Assembly: GCA_947175545.1 (NCBI GenBank) | Contig: CAMWNI010000012.1 | Span: forward strand, 1 to 64,000 | Length of the DNA stretch: 64,000 bases | Origin: an uncultured Porphyromonadaceae bacterium | GTDB taxonomy: Bacteria > Bacteroidota > Bacteroidia > Bacteroidales > Muribaculaceae | Direction of reading: 5' to 3' | Part shown: positions 35,652-43,594 of the stretch, one piece after another | How the letters are laid out: every line of letters starts with the position of its first letter | How positions within the stretch are numbered: position 1 is the stretch's first letter | Position numbers and translations under genes: made by a program | The notes under the pieces: generated by a model | What the model was told of the DNA's origin: nothing | The model's input: only the letters and a program-made list of their open reading frames with translations | Databases searched by the model: none

Positions 35652-36604
35652 CAGAAAATCTCCTTGGCAATGCGTCTCACGCTCTCCGACGCCCTTAAAG
35701 AATAGAAGTGCAGTCCCGGAACGCCGTGAGCAATCAGGTCTTTGGCCTGTGCGGTACACCATTCAACGCCGATTTCAACTACGTCGGCGTCAGTTTCAGC
35801 CTTGCGCAGTGCGGCGGCAAACTCCTCGGGGAGGTCACATTTGAAGATGCGCGGCAGAACCGTCAGTTGATTCTTCGTCACGACCGGTTTCAATCCGGGA
35901 ATAATCGGTGCCGTTATGCCTTTGCGGCGACATGCGTCAACAAAGTCATAATACTTCTGATTGTCGAAAAACATTTGTGTGACCAGATATTGCGCTCCGT
36001 TTTCGATTTTGCGGCGAGCAATTTCAAGTTCCCACTCCATGTTAGGAGCCTCCTCGTGTTTCTCCGGGTAGCAGGCCATTCCGTAGCTGAACGGAGTGTC
36101 AATGCCTGCGAGTAGTGAGCCGTCAAGTGCAATGCCCCGGTTGAAGTCATTGACCTGTTGCTGGAGATCAGTTGCGTGTTCATTATAAATCTCAGGGTTC
36201 TGGTTGACCGTGTCGGCGCTTTTTGAGTCGCCTCGGAGAAGCAACAGATTTTCAATGCCGAGGAAGTTAAGGTCAATCAGAGCGTACTCGGTCTCCTCCT
36301 TGGTGAAGCCCTTGCAAATAATGTGAGGGACGGCCGCTATGCCGTAGCGTTGCTGAATTGCGGCGGCGATGGCAACCGTGCCGGGACGTTTGCGCGTCAC
36401 CACCCGTTTATGGCTCCCGTCCGGCTGCGGAATGAAGAGCGCCTCGCTGTGGTGTGACGTAATGTTAATATATTTGGGGTCGAATTCACGCAATTTGTCA
36501 ATCACGTTAAATACCCGCTGGATGCTGTTGCCCTTAAGCGGCGGCAGAATCTCGAACGAGAAAATAGGGCCGGAGGAGGCTTGAATTGATTCGAGTACGG
36601 TCAT
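35651..36604 (-). CDS. metF: Methylenetetrahydrofolate reductase
   Basis: MetF (317 aa) reduces 5,10-methylene-THF to 5-methyl-THF with FAD, supplying the methyl donor for MetH, the next gene. The FSFEILPPLKG N-terminal motif carries the catalytic glutamate, NLLLLRGD is the folate/FAD loop, and QYLVTQMFFDNQ and PIIPGLKPV are family signatures. metF and metH overlap (TGATG), so they form a two-gene methionine operon. A degenerate -7 element (TAATTTAG, minus strand, 36656-36663) lies about 50 bases upstream; no SAM or cobalamin riboswitch fits in the 102-base gap. Confidence 0.95.
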   Translation of the reverse strand: MTVLESIQASSGPIFSFEILPPLKGNSIQRVFNVIDKLREFDPKYINITSHHSEALFIPQPDGSHKRVVTRKRPGTVAIAAAIQQRYGIAAVPHIICKGFTKEETEYALIDLNFLGIENLLLLRGDSKSADTVNQNPEIYNEHATDLQQQVNDFNRGIALDGSLLAGIDTPFSYGMACYPEKHEEAPNMEWELEIARRKIENGAQYLVTQMFFDNQKYYDFVDACRRKGITAPIIPGLKPVVTKNQLTVLPRIFKCDLPEEFAAALRKAETDADVVEIGVEWCTAQAKDLIAHGVPGLHFYSLRASESVRRIAKEIF

Positions 36605-36706
36605 ATTATGGTCGATTTATACGGAGCCGGTAAGAATTCTATTGGTTTGAGGGTGCTAAATTACGAAAAAAACTCCGTTTTTGTGTTGAAAGCCTTGAAA
36701 TTTTCT

Positions 36707-37906
36707 TCATTGCTTCGCAGTGTCGGAGGTTGGCAGGACAATGCGGAACGTCGTAGCCACTCCGGGGTCGGAGGCCTTGACAAAAATCTTTCCATGATGA
36801 TAGGTTTCGACAATGCGCTTTGCCAGCGTCAGACCAAGGCCCCATCCGCGTTTCTTGGTCGTGAAACCGGGGTTGAACACTGTTTTGAAGTTTTTCCGTT
36901 CAATGCCCTTGCCTGAGTCCGTGACTTCAACAATAGCATTCTTCCCGTCAATAAAGGTTGCCACATGAAGCGAACCGTGACCCTCCATTGCATCAACAGC
37001 GTTCTTAATCAGGTTTTCCATCACCCATTCAAGCAGCGGACGCGACAGGCTGACTGCGAGAGGCTCCGGACTCAAGGACTCGGTCAGCCTGACGCCCGAT
37101 GAGATTCGCGAACGCATATAGGCGAGAGCATCACCGATAACGTCGTTCAGATTCTCCGTCTGCATTGCCGGTGGAGAGCCAATTTTGCTAAATCGCGATG
37201 CGATTGTCTCGAGCCGACGAGCATCCTTGCCCATCTCTTCCGTGACGTCGTCAGGAACACCATAGTCTGGCAGCAGCGCAACCCATCCCATCAGCGATGA
37301 AATCGGGGTTCCGAGTTGGTGGGCGGTTTCTTTGCTCAGACCAACCCAGACCTTGTTCTGCTCCGCTTTTTTTGATGCGCTCACCGCATAGTAAACAACG
37401 AAGACAAACGCGGCCATGACAAGAAGCTGGACGTAAGGATACATGCTTAGTTTCCGAAGCAGCAGTGAGTCTTCATAATAGAGGTGCTGGTTCAGACCCG
37501 GAGCAATGATTATGTGGATGACGTTAGGGCCGTGTTTCAGTTCTTCGAGCCGTTCGCGCAGATACGTTTCGTTGGCCGGGGTCAGGACCCAGGGCGGCAG
37601 CGTGTCTGACATTTCCGGGAGGGAAAAATTAAGGTGGTCAAGAATGTTGTCGTCATCGTCAACGAGTATGACCGGAATCGTGTTGTTCCCTTTGATGATG
37701 GAGAGGAGAAAATCGAGATCGGTCGAGGAATCAGCCGATGCAATCTGGCGGGTTGCGTCGGCCCATATCTGCATGCGCTGTCGTTCCTGTTCGCTAAGGT
37801 CGCGAACAATTGAGTCGCTGACCCATAAAAAAACGCCGGCCACAATCACAGTAGCGAGCATGAAGGCCACTGTGCCGCGGCGGCGTAGAGAATAGAGATT
37901 GATCAT
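36707..37906 (-). CDS. Membrane sensor histidine kinase, orphan
   Basis: 399 aa. Two membrane helices (about 13-32 and 158-176) enclose a roughly 125-residue sensor domain outside the cytoplasm. The H box is SKETAHQLGTPISSL with the phosphorylated histidine, followed by the ATP-binding N box NLIKNAVDAM, the G1 box DSGKGI and the G2 box GWGLGLTLAKRI. No response regulator gene is adjacent. The start abuts the HIT gene stop directly, and the order greA-HIT-kinase implies one operon. The signal it senses is unknown. Confidence 0.9.
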   Translation of the reverse strand: MINLYSLRRRGTVAFMLATVIVAGVFLWVSDSIVRDLSEQERQRMQIWADATRQIASADSSTDLDFLLSIIKGNNTIPVILVDDDDNILDHLNFSLPEMSDTLPPWVLTPANETYLRERLEELKHGPNVIHIIIAPGLNQHLYYEDSLLLRKLSMYPYVQLLVMAAFVFVVYYAVSASKKAEQNKVWVGLSKETAHQLGTPISSLMGWVALLPDYGVPDDVTEEMGKDARRLETIASRFSKIGSPPAMQTENLNDVIGDALAYMRSRISSGVRLTESLSPEPLAVSLSRPLLEWVMENLIKNAVDAMEGHGSLHVATFIDGKNAIVEVTDSGKGIERKNFKTVFNPGFTTKKRGWGLGLTLAKRIVETYHHGKIFVKASDPGVATTFRIVLPTSDTAKQ

Positions 37907-38296
37907 TTATGCTTCGGCAATCGCTTTGGCGATATCAGTCATCTCTTGTGCGCTCAATGTTTTCTTTGGGGCGCGGAAGTCCATGTCGGCCTCCGTTTGG
38001 AGCGGAACAAGATGAATATGGGCGTGCGGAACCTCCATCCCGAGGACGGCAATTCCGACGCGCTGGCAAGGGACTGCTTTTTTGAGCTTCAGAGCCACTT
38101 TGCGCGCAAATTCCATCAGTTCGCCATATTCTTCGGCGCTGAGATCGAACAGATAGTCAACCTCGTGGCGCGGAATCACCAGCGTGTGGCCCGGAGCCAT
38201 AGGGTTGATGTCAAGAAAAGCGAAGTGCTTTTCATCTTCCGCAACTTTATAGGAGGGAATCTCTCCGGCGGCGATGCGTGAGAAAATCGAGGCCAT
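37907..38296 (-). CDS. HIT-family nucleotide hydrolase/transferase
   Basis: 129 aa. The histidine triad is HAHIHLVPL, the last histidine before the hydrophobic residues being the nucleophile; FLDINPMAPGHTLVIPR is the other conserved stretch. HINT-type members cleave AMP-lysine and other nucleoside phosphoramidates; the cellular role in bacteria is unclear. It begins 11 bases after greA and its stop is directly followed by the kinase start codon. Confidence 0.92.
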   Translation of the reverse strand: MASIFSRIAAGEIPSYKVAEDEKHFAFLDINPMAPGHTLVIPRHEVDYLFDLSAEEYGELMEFARKVALKLKKAVPCQRVGIAVLGMEVPHAHIHLVPLQTEADMDFRAPKKTLSAQEMTDIAKAIAEA

Positions 38297-38307
38297 TGTC
38301 TGAATTG

Positions 38308-38778
38308 TTAGAAACTGATTTCGATGATTTCGAATTTCATCATGCCGGCCGGTACGCGGATGTCAACAATGTCACCGAGCTTGTGGCCTAATAGACCCTG
38401 CGCGATAGGGGTGGAGGTGCCGATTTTTTTCTCCTTCAGGTCTGCTTCAGAATCTGCAACGATAGTGTATTCAGCAACCATGCCATTGGCATGATTCTTG
38501 ATTTTCACCTTGTTCATGATCTGCACCTCTTCGGTGTTCAGTTTGCTTTCGTCAATGATGCGTGCGTTGGCCACGAGGTCTTTCAGCTGGGCGATTTTCA
38601 TCTCCAGAAGGCCCTGTGCTTCCTTTGCTGCGTCATATTCTGCATTCTCAGAGAGGTCACCTTTGTCGCGAGCCTCGGCGATGGCGGCGGATATGCGGGG
38701 ACGCTCAACCGATTCCATGTAGGCGATTTCGTCCATCTTTTTTTTGTATCCGTCTTTGGTCATGTAGGTAATTGCCAT
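38308..38778 (-). CDS. greA: Transcription elongation factor GreA
   Basis: GreA (156 aa) enters the RNA polymerase secondary channel and stimulates cleavage of backtracked RNA. The N-terminal coiled coil carries the acidic tip ARDKGDLSENAEYDAAKE, and the C-terminal FKBP-like domain has the usual TPIAQGLLGHKLGDIV stretch. Normal length. It has a perfect promoter at 38883-38913 and an unusually long leader of about 100 bases. Confidence 0.96.
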   Translation of the reverse strand: MAITYMTKDGYKKKMDEIAYMESVERPRISAAIAEARDKGDLSENAEYDAAKEAQGLLEMKIAQLKDLVANARIIDESKLNTEEVQIMNKVKIKNHANGMVAEYTIVADSEADLKEKKIGTSTPIAQGLLGHKLGDIVDIRVPAGMMKFEIIEISF

Positions 38779-38882
38779 GGTATGTCTTTGTTTTTTAAAG
38801 TTGCAAAAAAATTGAATCTCGCGCAGCCGTTAAGCCGTCGAGACCCTAAGGGAATTGCCCCTGCGGACAATCATTCACGTCG

Positions 38883-38913
38883 CAAAGTTACGAATTATTT
38901 CCGAACTGGCAAA
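38883..38913 (-). promoter_or_regulatory. Bacteroidetes promoter of the greA operon
   Basis: On the minus strand TTTG at 38913-38910, 19-base spacer, TAACTTTG at 38890-38883. Transcription should start near 38877. The leader (38779-38877) contains a short imperfect hairpin (arms TCTCG/CGAGA on the minus strand) followed by seven T about 60-70 bases in. The rest of the gap, 38914-39039, shows nothing I can support. Confidence 0.8.
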
Positions 38914-39039
38914 ATTTTTCAATTCTGGAAGTAGCGGGATTTGAGTGCAAAGCGGACAGGGAAGAAATTGATTGTAACGCAGATAAACATTGCGGGTGGT
39001 AGCCAAGGTAATGCAAAAAGCGAGACTGTCAAAACTGGA

Positions 39040-39071
39040 TTTGCCAATCCCGAGAAAAAACGTTATCTTTG
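39040..39071 (+). promoter_or_regulatory. Promoter of the DUF3316-protease-ABC unit, apparently leaderless
   Basis: TTTG at 39040-39043, 20-base spacer, TATCTTTG at 39064-39071. The ATG at 39078 is six bases after the element, so the transcript should begin at or next to the start codon. Confidence 0.75.
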
Positions 39072-39077
39072 CCGAGT

Positions 39078-39896
39078 ATGAAAAAGTTAATTGCGGCAGT
39101 GGCGTTTTTGTTGTCAATGATGGTCGGGCGTGCCGATGATGCTGTGCGTCCGGTGTCGTCGACATGGGCGTTTGAAGTCGGTGCGGCTCAGTTGGCCGAT
39201 ACTTATCTGACACCGCTTAAATATAACGGACTGCATCTTGGCATTGGCTATCAGCGCGCTCAGGCAATGCGGTTTTGTCCTGAAAAATGGACAAACGCGC
39301 TTCGGTTTCGTATGTTGTTTGACCGCGCCCGAAATCATGCCGGAAATTCGGTGATGTATTCGGCAGGAATCAATGTCGGATGGTCAATGCTCCACGGCTG
39401 GAGGTTGCCTCATGACATTTCTCTTCGGGTTGGCGGAGCGGCCGATGCCGATCTCGGAGCGCTGCTCCTTGCCCGCAACAGCAACAACCCGGCTCAGGCC
39501 CGTGCGTCAGTAACCATTGGGCCGGAGGTATCGGCATACTGGTTGAGAAAAGTGTGGGGCGTTGGCTTGACAATGCGTTCGCCGCTTATTGGAGCGTTTT
39601 TTTCGCCTGATTATGGTGAATTATATTATGAAATTTCGTTAGGCAATCACAAAAAACTGGTTCATTGCGCGTGGCCCGGCTCGTTTCGCCGTCTGACCGC
39701 AGATCTGTTCGTAGATGTCCGACCGGCGGCAACGGCGGTTCGCATCGGATATCGGGCCGACTGGCTTTCGTTCAGCGCCAATGGGCTGACCGGACGCTCA
39801 CTGACTCATTCGGCTGTTATAGCCGTCAACTGCGATTTCTTATCCGTTAACCCTCATAAGAACAATGAAGCCAAGATTATTACTGCCGCTTATTAG
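39078..39896 (+). CDS. Secreted beta-rich protein, DUF3316-like
   Basis: 272 aa. Signal peptide MKKLIAAVAFLLSMMVGRA, then a chain of alternating beta strands with features of the Bacteroidales DUF3316 group (a GYQRA...FRMLFDRARN region, and SPDYGELYYEISLGNHK followed by VHCAWPGSFRR). It may be a small outer-membrane barrel, as many strands alternate hydrophobic and polar residues. Function unknown. ATG 39078 is chosen over a TTG nine bases earlier that falls within the promoter. Its last 32 bases overlap the next gene. Confidence 0.65.
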   Translation: MKKLIAAVAFLLSMMVGRADDAVRPVSSTWAFEVGAAQLADTYLTPLKYNGLHLGIGYQRAQAMRFCPEKWTNALRFRMLFDRARNHAGNSVMYSAGINVGWSMLHGWRLPHDISLRVGGAADADLGALLLARNSNNPAQARASVTIGPEVSAYWLRKVWGVGLTMRSPLIGAFFSPDYGELYYEISLGNHKKLVHCAWPGSFRRLTADLFVDVRPAATAVRIGYRADWLSFSANGLTGRSLTHSAVIAVNCDFLSVNPHKNNEAKIITAAY

Positions 39897-40875
39897 TATG
39901 ATAATTCTATCGGCTTGTCATCCGATTGAGGAGTTCGATACTGACAATAAAGGTAATTTTGACGCACTTTGGACGGCAATTGACAATCATTATTGTTTTT
40001 TTGAAGAAAAAGGTATTGACTGGAACGAAGTCAGGAGCAGATATGAGCCTAAAATCAGTAATCAGATGACCAGACGTCAGTTGTTCAATGTGTGTGCCGA
40101 CATGGTCAATGAACTTCGTGACGGACACACGAATCTGAGTTCCGGGTTTGAGACCAGTTACTATCGTAAGTGGTGGAGCGATTATCCTCAGAACTATATT
40201 GAACGCCTGATTGAAGAACATTACTTCGGGTTTAACTATAAGCAGCTCGCCTCGGTTATCTATGGTGTCCTGCCTGAAAAGAACGTCGGTTATATTCATA
40301 TTCCGTCGTTCTCGACCGGGTTGGGTGACGGCAATATCGACTGGATTCTGGCGGAACTCTCGCCGTGTAACGGTATTGTTATTGACATTCGCAATAATGG
40401 AGGCGGAAACATGAGTAATGCCGAGGGCTGGGCGCGTCATTTCATTACGAAGAAGACCGTCGCCGGCTACATGATTCATAAAACCGGTCCGGGACATGAT
40501 GACTTCTCCGAGCCTTTCGAGTTTTGTTACGAGCCGGTTTCCTCGCCTCATATTATATGGACCAAACCGGTTGTGCTGTTAACGAATCGATCAACCTTTT
40601 CCGCCGCAAATTTCTTTACGGCTGTGATGAGCAGCCTTCCGCAGGTAATCCATGCCGGGGCGACGACCGGAGGCGGCTCAGGCATGCCGGTCAGCTTCGA
40701 ATTGCCCGGCGGGTGGGCAATCAGGATGAGTGCGGTATCAGTTCTTGACAGTAAGCGTCGGGTGACCGAGCCGGGCATTGCTCCTCCCCGTCGCTATGAG
40801 GTTGATATGGTCATGGATGATGTTTTCATCGGACGTGACACGATGCTTGATTTTGCAGTAAATCTTATCAAATGA
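39865..40875 (+). CDS. S41-family serine protease, lipoprotein
   Basis: 336 aa. Lipoprotein signal with LSAC and Cys18. An N-terminal helical region (about 28-90, with the FDALWTAIDNHYCFFEEKGIDW motif common in Bacteroidetes S41 proteins) leads to the protease core: DIRNNGGG at 174-181 and the nucleophile Ser246 in STFSAANFF, as in C-terminal processing proteases. A PDZ domain is not obvious. It is probably anchored to the outer membrane on the periplasmic or surface side. The start overlaps the DUF3316-like gene by 32 bases, and its ATGA stop is shared with the ABC binding protein. Substrate unknown. Confidence 0.85.
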   Translation: MKPRLLLPLISMIILSACHPIEEFDTDNKGNFDALWTAIDNHYCFFEEKGIDWNEVRSRYEPKISNQMTRRQLFNVCADMVNELRDGHTNLSSGFETSYYRKWWSDYPQNYIERLIEEHYFGFNYKQLASVIYGVLPEKNVGYIHIPSFSTGLGDGNIDWILAELSPCNGIVIDIRNNGGGNMSNAEGWARHFITKKTVAGYMIHKTGPGHDDFSEPFEFCYEPVSSPHIIWTKPVVLLTNRSTFSAANFFTAVMSSLPQVIHAGATTGGGSGMPVSFELPGGWAIRMSAVSVLDSKRRVTEPGIAPPRRYEVDMVMDDVFIGRDTMLDFAVNLIK

Positions 40876-41891
40876 AGAAAACAGGAAATTTACTAATCGT
40901 CTTTTTGTCGATTTTCGCCATAGTAGGGTGTACGCGAGTTGTGAAACTTTCCCCAACGCATGACGAAAGCGCGTTTACGGAGACGTTCTATTCGCCGTCT
41001 TATGCGGCAGGGTTCCGGGTGATGTGTTTGCCGGGTGATTCTTCCGTGCGGATGCTTGAGGTGTTCAAGCCGGACACGGCCCGGATTGTGATTCCCGAAG
41101 GCGGATTTCGCCGGGTGGTCACCATGTCGTCGACCTATGTGGCTCACATTGAGGAGGCGGGCCGAGCAGAATGTCTTGTCGGCGCTTCGTCGCCTGATTA
41201 TATCAGTTCACCGATTGTGCGTGCAATGTCTCTGCCTGATGTCGGCCATGACGGCGCGATGAATTACGAACAGCTGCTCGCCGTCAAGCCTGAACTCGTG
41301 ATGCTGTATGGAATTGGCGGTCCGTCGCCGATTGTGCCTAAGCTTGAAGAGCTTGGGGTGCCTTACGTTTATATTTCTGATTTTGAAGAGCAGTCGCCGC
41401 TTGGGCGAGCGGAATGGGTTGTCGCTTCCGGGGCGCTTGTCGGAACTGATATGCGCCGGAGGTTCGGCGAAATCGAGACTGCGTATTGTCCTACCGTAGG
41501 TGACACTGGAGTGATGATTAACGCACCGTATGGCGGGGTCTGGTTCGTTCCGGGCAAAGACGGCTATATGTCAAGGCTGATTTCCGATGCCGGAGGCCGG
41601 CTTGTTGCGCCGCAGACCGACGGAAGCGAAAGTCGTCCGATTGATCTTGAGCAGGCAATCGTCGCATTGTCAAAATCCAATGTCTGGCTCTGTCCGGGGG
41701 CAGCAACCAATCGTGAAGAATTGAGCCTGGCGGTTCCGAAGGCTCGGTTTGCCGGAGATGTCTGGAATCAGACGGCGGATTTTTACGAAACCGGTGCCGT
41801 GCGACCCGATTCCGTTCTTGGAGAGCTGAAGTTGATTCTTTCTGACTCGGCTCCGGCTGATTCGTTACGTTATTTCTATCGGGTTAAATGA
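40872..41891 (+). CDS. ABC importer substrate-binding lipoprotein, BtuF/FecB type
   Basis: 339 aa. Lipoprotein signal ending IVGC with Cys20. The chain has the class III (TroA/BtuF-like) binding-protein plan: a first lobe with VVTMSSTYVAHIEEAG and LPDVGHDGAMNYEQLLAVKPELVMLYG, a long linking helix, and a second lobe with YMSRLISDAGG. Such proteins bind iron-siderophores, heme or corrinoids. No TonB-dependent receptor or riboswitch is nearby to choose among these. Start and stop both overlap their neighbours by four bases. Confidence 0.88.
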   Translation: MKKTGNLLIVFLSIFAIVGCTRVVKLSPTHDESAFTETFYSPSYAAGFRVMCLPGDSSVRMLEVFKPDTARIVIPEGGFRRVVTMSSTYVAHIEEAGRAECLVGASSPDYISSPIVRAMSLPDVGHDGAMNYEQLLAVKPELVMLYGIGGPSPIVPKLEELGVPYVYISDFEEQSPLGRAEWVVASGALVGTDMRRRFGEIETAYCPTVGDTGVMINAPYGGVWFVPGKDGYMSRLISDAGGRLVAPQTDGSESRPIDLEQAIVALSKSNVWLCPGAATNREELSLAVPKARFAGDVWNQTADFYETGAVRPDSVLGELKLILSDSAPADSLRYFYRVK

Positions 41892-42820
41892 AACCTCGTT
41901 TGCTTTTCCCGCTGCTGATTTTGCTAACTCTGATGTTGCAGTTTGCAGAATTGGTTTTAGGGCCGGTCAAGATTCCGTTTTCTGAGTTTTTCTTGCCTGA
42001 ATCTTGGTTAGTTGTTGAAATACGCCTTTTAAAGCTTATTGTTGCCACGATTGCCGGAATTTCACTCAGTGTCGCAGGCTTGCAGATGCAGACCCTATTC
42101 TCTAATCCGCTTGCCGGACCTTATGTGCTTGGCCTTAGTTCGGGCGCATCGCTCGGAGTCGCTCTGCTGTTGCTTGGCGGAGTTTCCGGGCCGTTTGGCA
42201 TTGCAGGGGCTGCTCTGGCGGGGGCTGCGGGAATTATGTTTCTATTGGTTGTTGTTAATGCCAGAGTGCGTGACGGAATGTCGTTGTTGATTCTTGGCAT
42301 GATGTTTTCATCTGCCGTCGGTGCTATTGTGCAGATTCTTCAGTTCCTCAGCCATGAGTCGGCATTAAAAAGTTATGTTGTTTGGACAATGGGTTCGCTT
42401 GGCGAAGTCACGTGGGGGCAGTTGCCGCTTTTTGGAGTGATTGCCGTTGCCGGACTCGTATTAGCCGTTCTTACAGTTAAATCGCTCAATCTGATGCTTT
42501 TGGGGCCGGTTCTTGCCCGTTCAATGGGCCTGGATTTGCGACGCAGCCGAATGCTGATATTGCTCTCCACGACCCTATTGGCCGGAGGCGTGACGGCCTT
42601 CTGTGGTCCAATAGGCTTCATTGGTCTCGCGGTGCCTCATATCGCTCGTGGAGTTTGTCGGACGGCAGACCACCGGGTCTTGATTCCTGCATCGGCTCTT
42701 CTTGGTGCGGACATTCTGCTTGGCTGTGATTTGATTTCGCGGCTTCTTGTTTTGCCGATTAATTCTATTACCGCGCTTGTCGGTATTCCGGTTGTTATTT
42801 ACGTAGTTTTACGCCGATGA
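41888..42820 (+). CDS. ABC importer permease, FecCD/BtuC family
   Basis: 310 aa with about nine or ten membrane segments. Family motifs: GISLSVAGLQMQTLFSNPLAGPYVLG in the second helix region and CGPIGFIGLAVPHIAR near the C-terminus, which is the coupling region to the ATPase. It forms the membrane channel with two copies of itself and two of the ATPase encoded next. ATGA overlaps on both sides. Shorter than BtuC by some 15 residues but complete. Confidence 0.93.
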   Translation: MKPRLLFPLLILLTLMLQFAELVLGPVKIPFSEFFLPESWLVVEIRLLKLIVATIAGISLSVAGLQMQTLFSNPLAGPYVLGLSSGASLGVALLLLGGVSGPFGIAGAALAGAAGIMFLLVVVNARVRDGMSLLILGMMFSSAVGAIVQILQFLSHESALKSYVVWTMGSLGEVTWGQLPLFGVIAVAGLVLAVLTVKSLNLMLLGPVLARSMGLDLRRSRMLILLSTTLLAGGVTAFCGPIGFIGLAVPHIARGVCRTADHRVLIPASALLGADILLGCDLISRLLVLPINSITALVGIPVVIYVVLRR

Positions 42821-43533
42821 TTGACATTCAGGATATAACTCTTGCCCATCGTAACTCCGGGCCGCTGCTTGAAAACCAAAGTTGCTTTTTGCCGGCCGGA
42901 ACGCTCACCGCCCTTACGGGACGCAATGGAAGCGGAAAGTCAACACTGTTGCGCGCCATTTGCGGGACGCACCCGCTCCGCTCCGGTCGGATTCTGCTTG
43001 GGCAGAAAGCAGTTGACCCGACGCAGACAACTCCCGCGCGGCTCGCATCGCTTCTGAGCATCGTGACAACCGGACGCGTCAATGCGCGCCACATGACTGC
43101 CCGCCAATTGGTCGAAATGGGGCGCGCGCCGTTAACAGGACGGTTCGGTATACTGCACGCTGCTGATCGGGAAGCTGTTGCGCGTGCGCTTGAACTTGCG
43201 GGCATCAGCCATCTTGCCGAACGGGAGATTTCGCGGCTTTCCGACGGTGAACACCAGCGTCTCATGCTTGCGCGCGCGCTGGCGCAAGACACGCCGATTA
43301 TCTTACTGGACGAGCCGACCGGTTTTCTGGATGTCCCGAACCGGCGTGCAGTTACCCGGCTTCTTGCCTCGCTTGCCCATGACGAAAACAAGTGTATATT
43401 GTTTTCGACCCACGAACTTGATTCCGCACTCGCTAACGCCGACTACATTCTTCACCTCTCTCCGCCGACCTTTACGCTCCTCCCTCCCTCCGAAATGGCC
43501 GTCTATCCGCCTTTCGCATCCCTCTCGGTTTAA
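42817..43533 (+). CDS. ABC importer ATPase, FecE/BtuD family
   Basis: 238 aa. Walker A GRNGSGKST at about 33-41, signature LSDGEHQR, Walker B IILLDEPTGFLD and a switch histidine in STHELD. The signature has Asp for the more common Gly at its third position, which occurs in some iron-type ATPases. It closes the five-gene unit that began at 39078; valS follows with its own promoter inside the 61-base gap. Confidence 0.93.
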   Translation: MIDIQDITLAHRNSGPLLENQSCFLPAGTLTALTGRNGSGKSTLLRAICGTHPLRSGRILLGQKAVDPTQTTPARLASLLSIVTTGRVNARHMTARQLVEMGRAPLTGRFGILHAADREAVARALELAGISHLAEREISRLSDGEHQRLMLARALAQDTPIILLDEPTGFLDVPNRRAVTRLLASLAHDENKCILFSTHELDSALANADYILHLSPPTFTLLPPSEMAVYPPFASLSV

Positions 43534-43535
43534 GA

Positions 43536-43567
43536 TTTGGGGGAGTGAGGGATTTTTTGTAACTTTG
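43536..43567 (+). promoter_or_regulatory. Bacteroidetes promoter of valS
   Basis: TTTG at 43536-43539, 20-base spacer, TAACTTTG at 43560-43567. It begins three bases after the ABC ATPase stop. Leader about 23 bases. No T-box or other leader structure fits. Confidence 0.85.
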
Positions 43568-43594
43568 CGGTCTGAATTATAAACATTTTTATCG

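Noticed and set aside
36605-36706. Possible SAM or cobalamin riboswitch before metF
   Set aside because: The gap is only 102 bases and shows no paired core of either class; a degenerate -7 element explains expression well enough.
43534-43594. Possible T-box leader before valS
   Set aside because: Only about 23 bases lie between the predicted transcript start and the ATG, too short for such an element.
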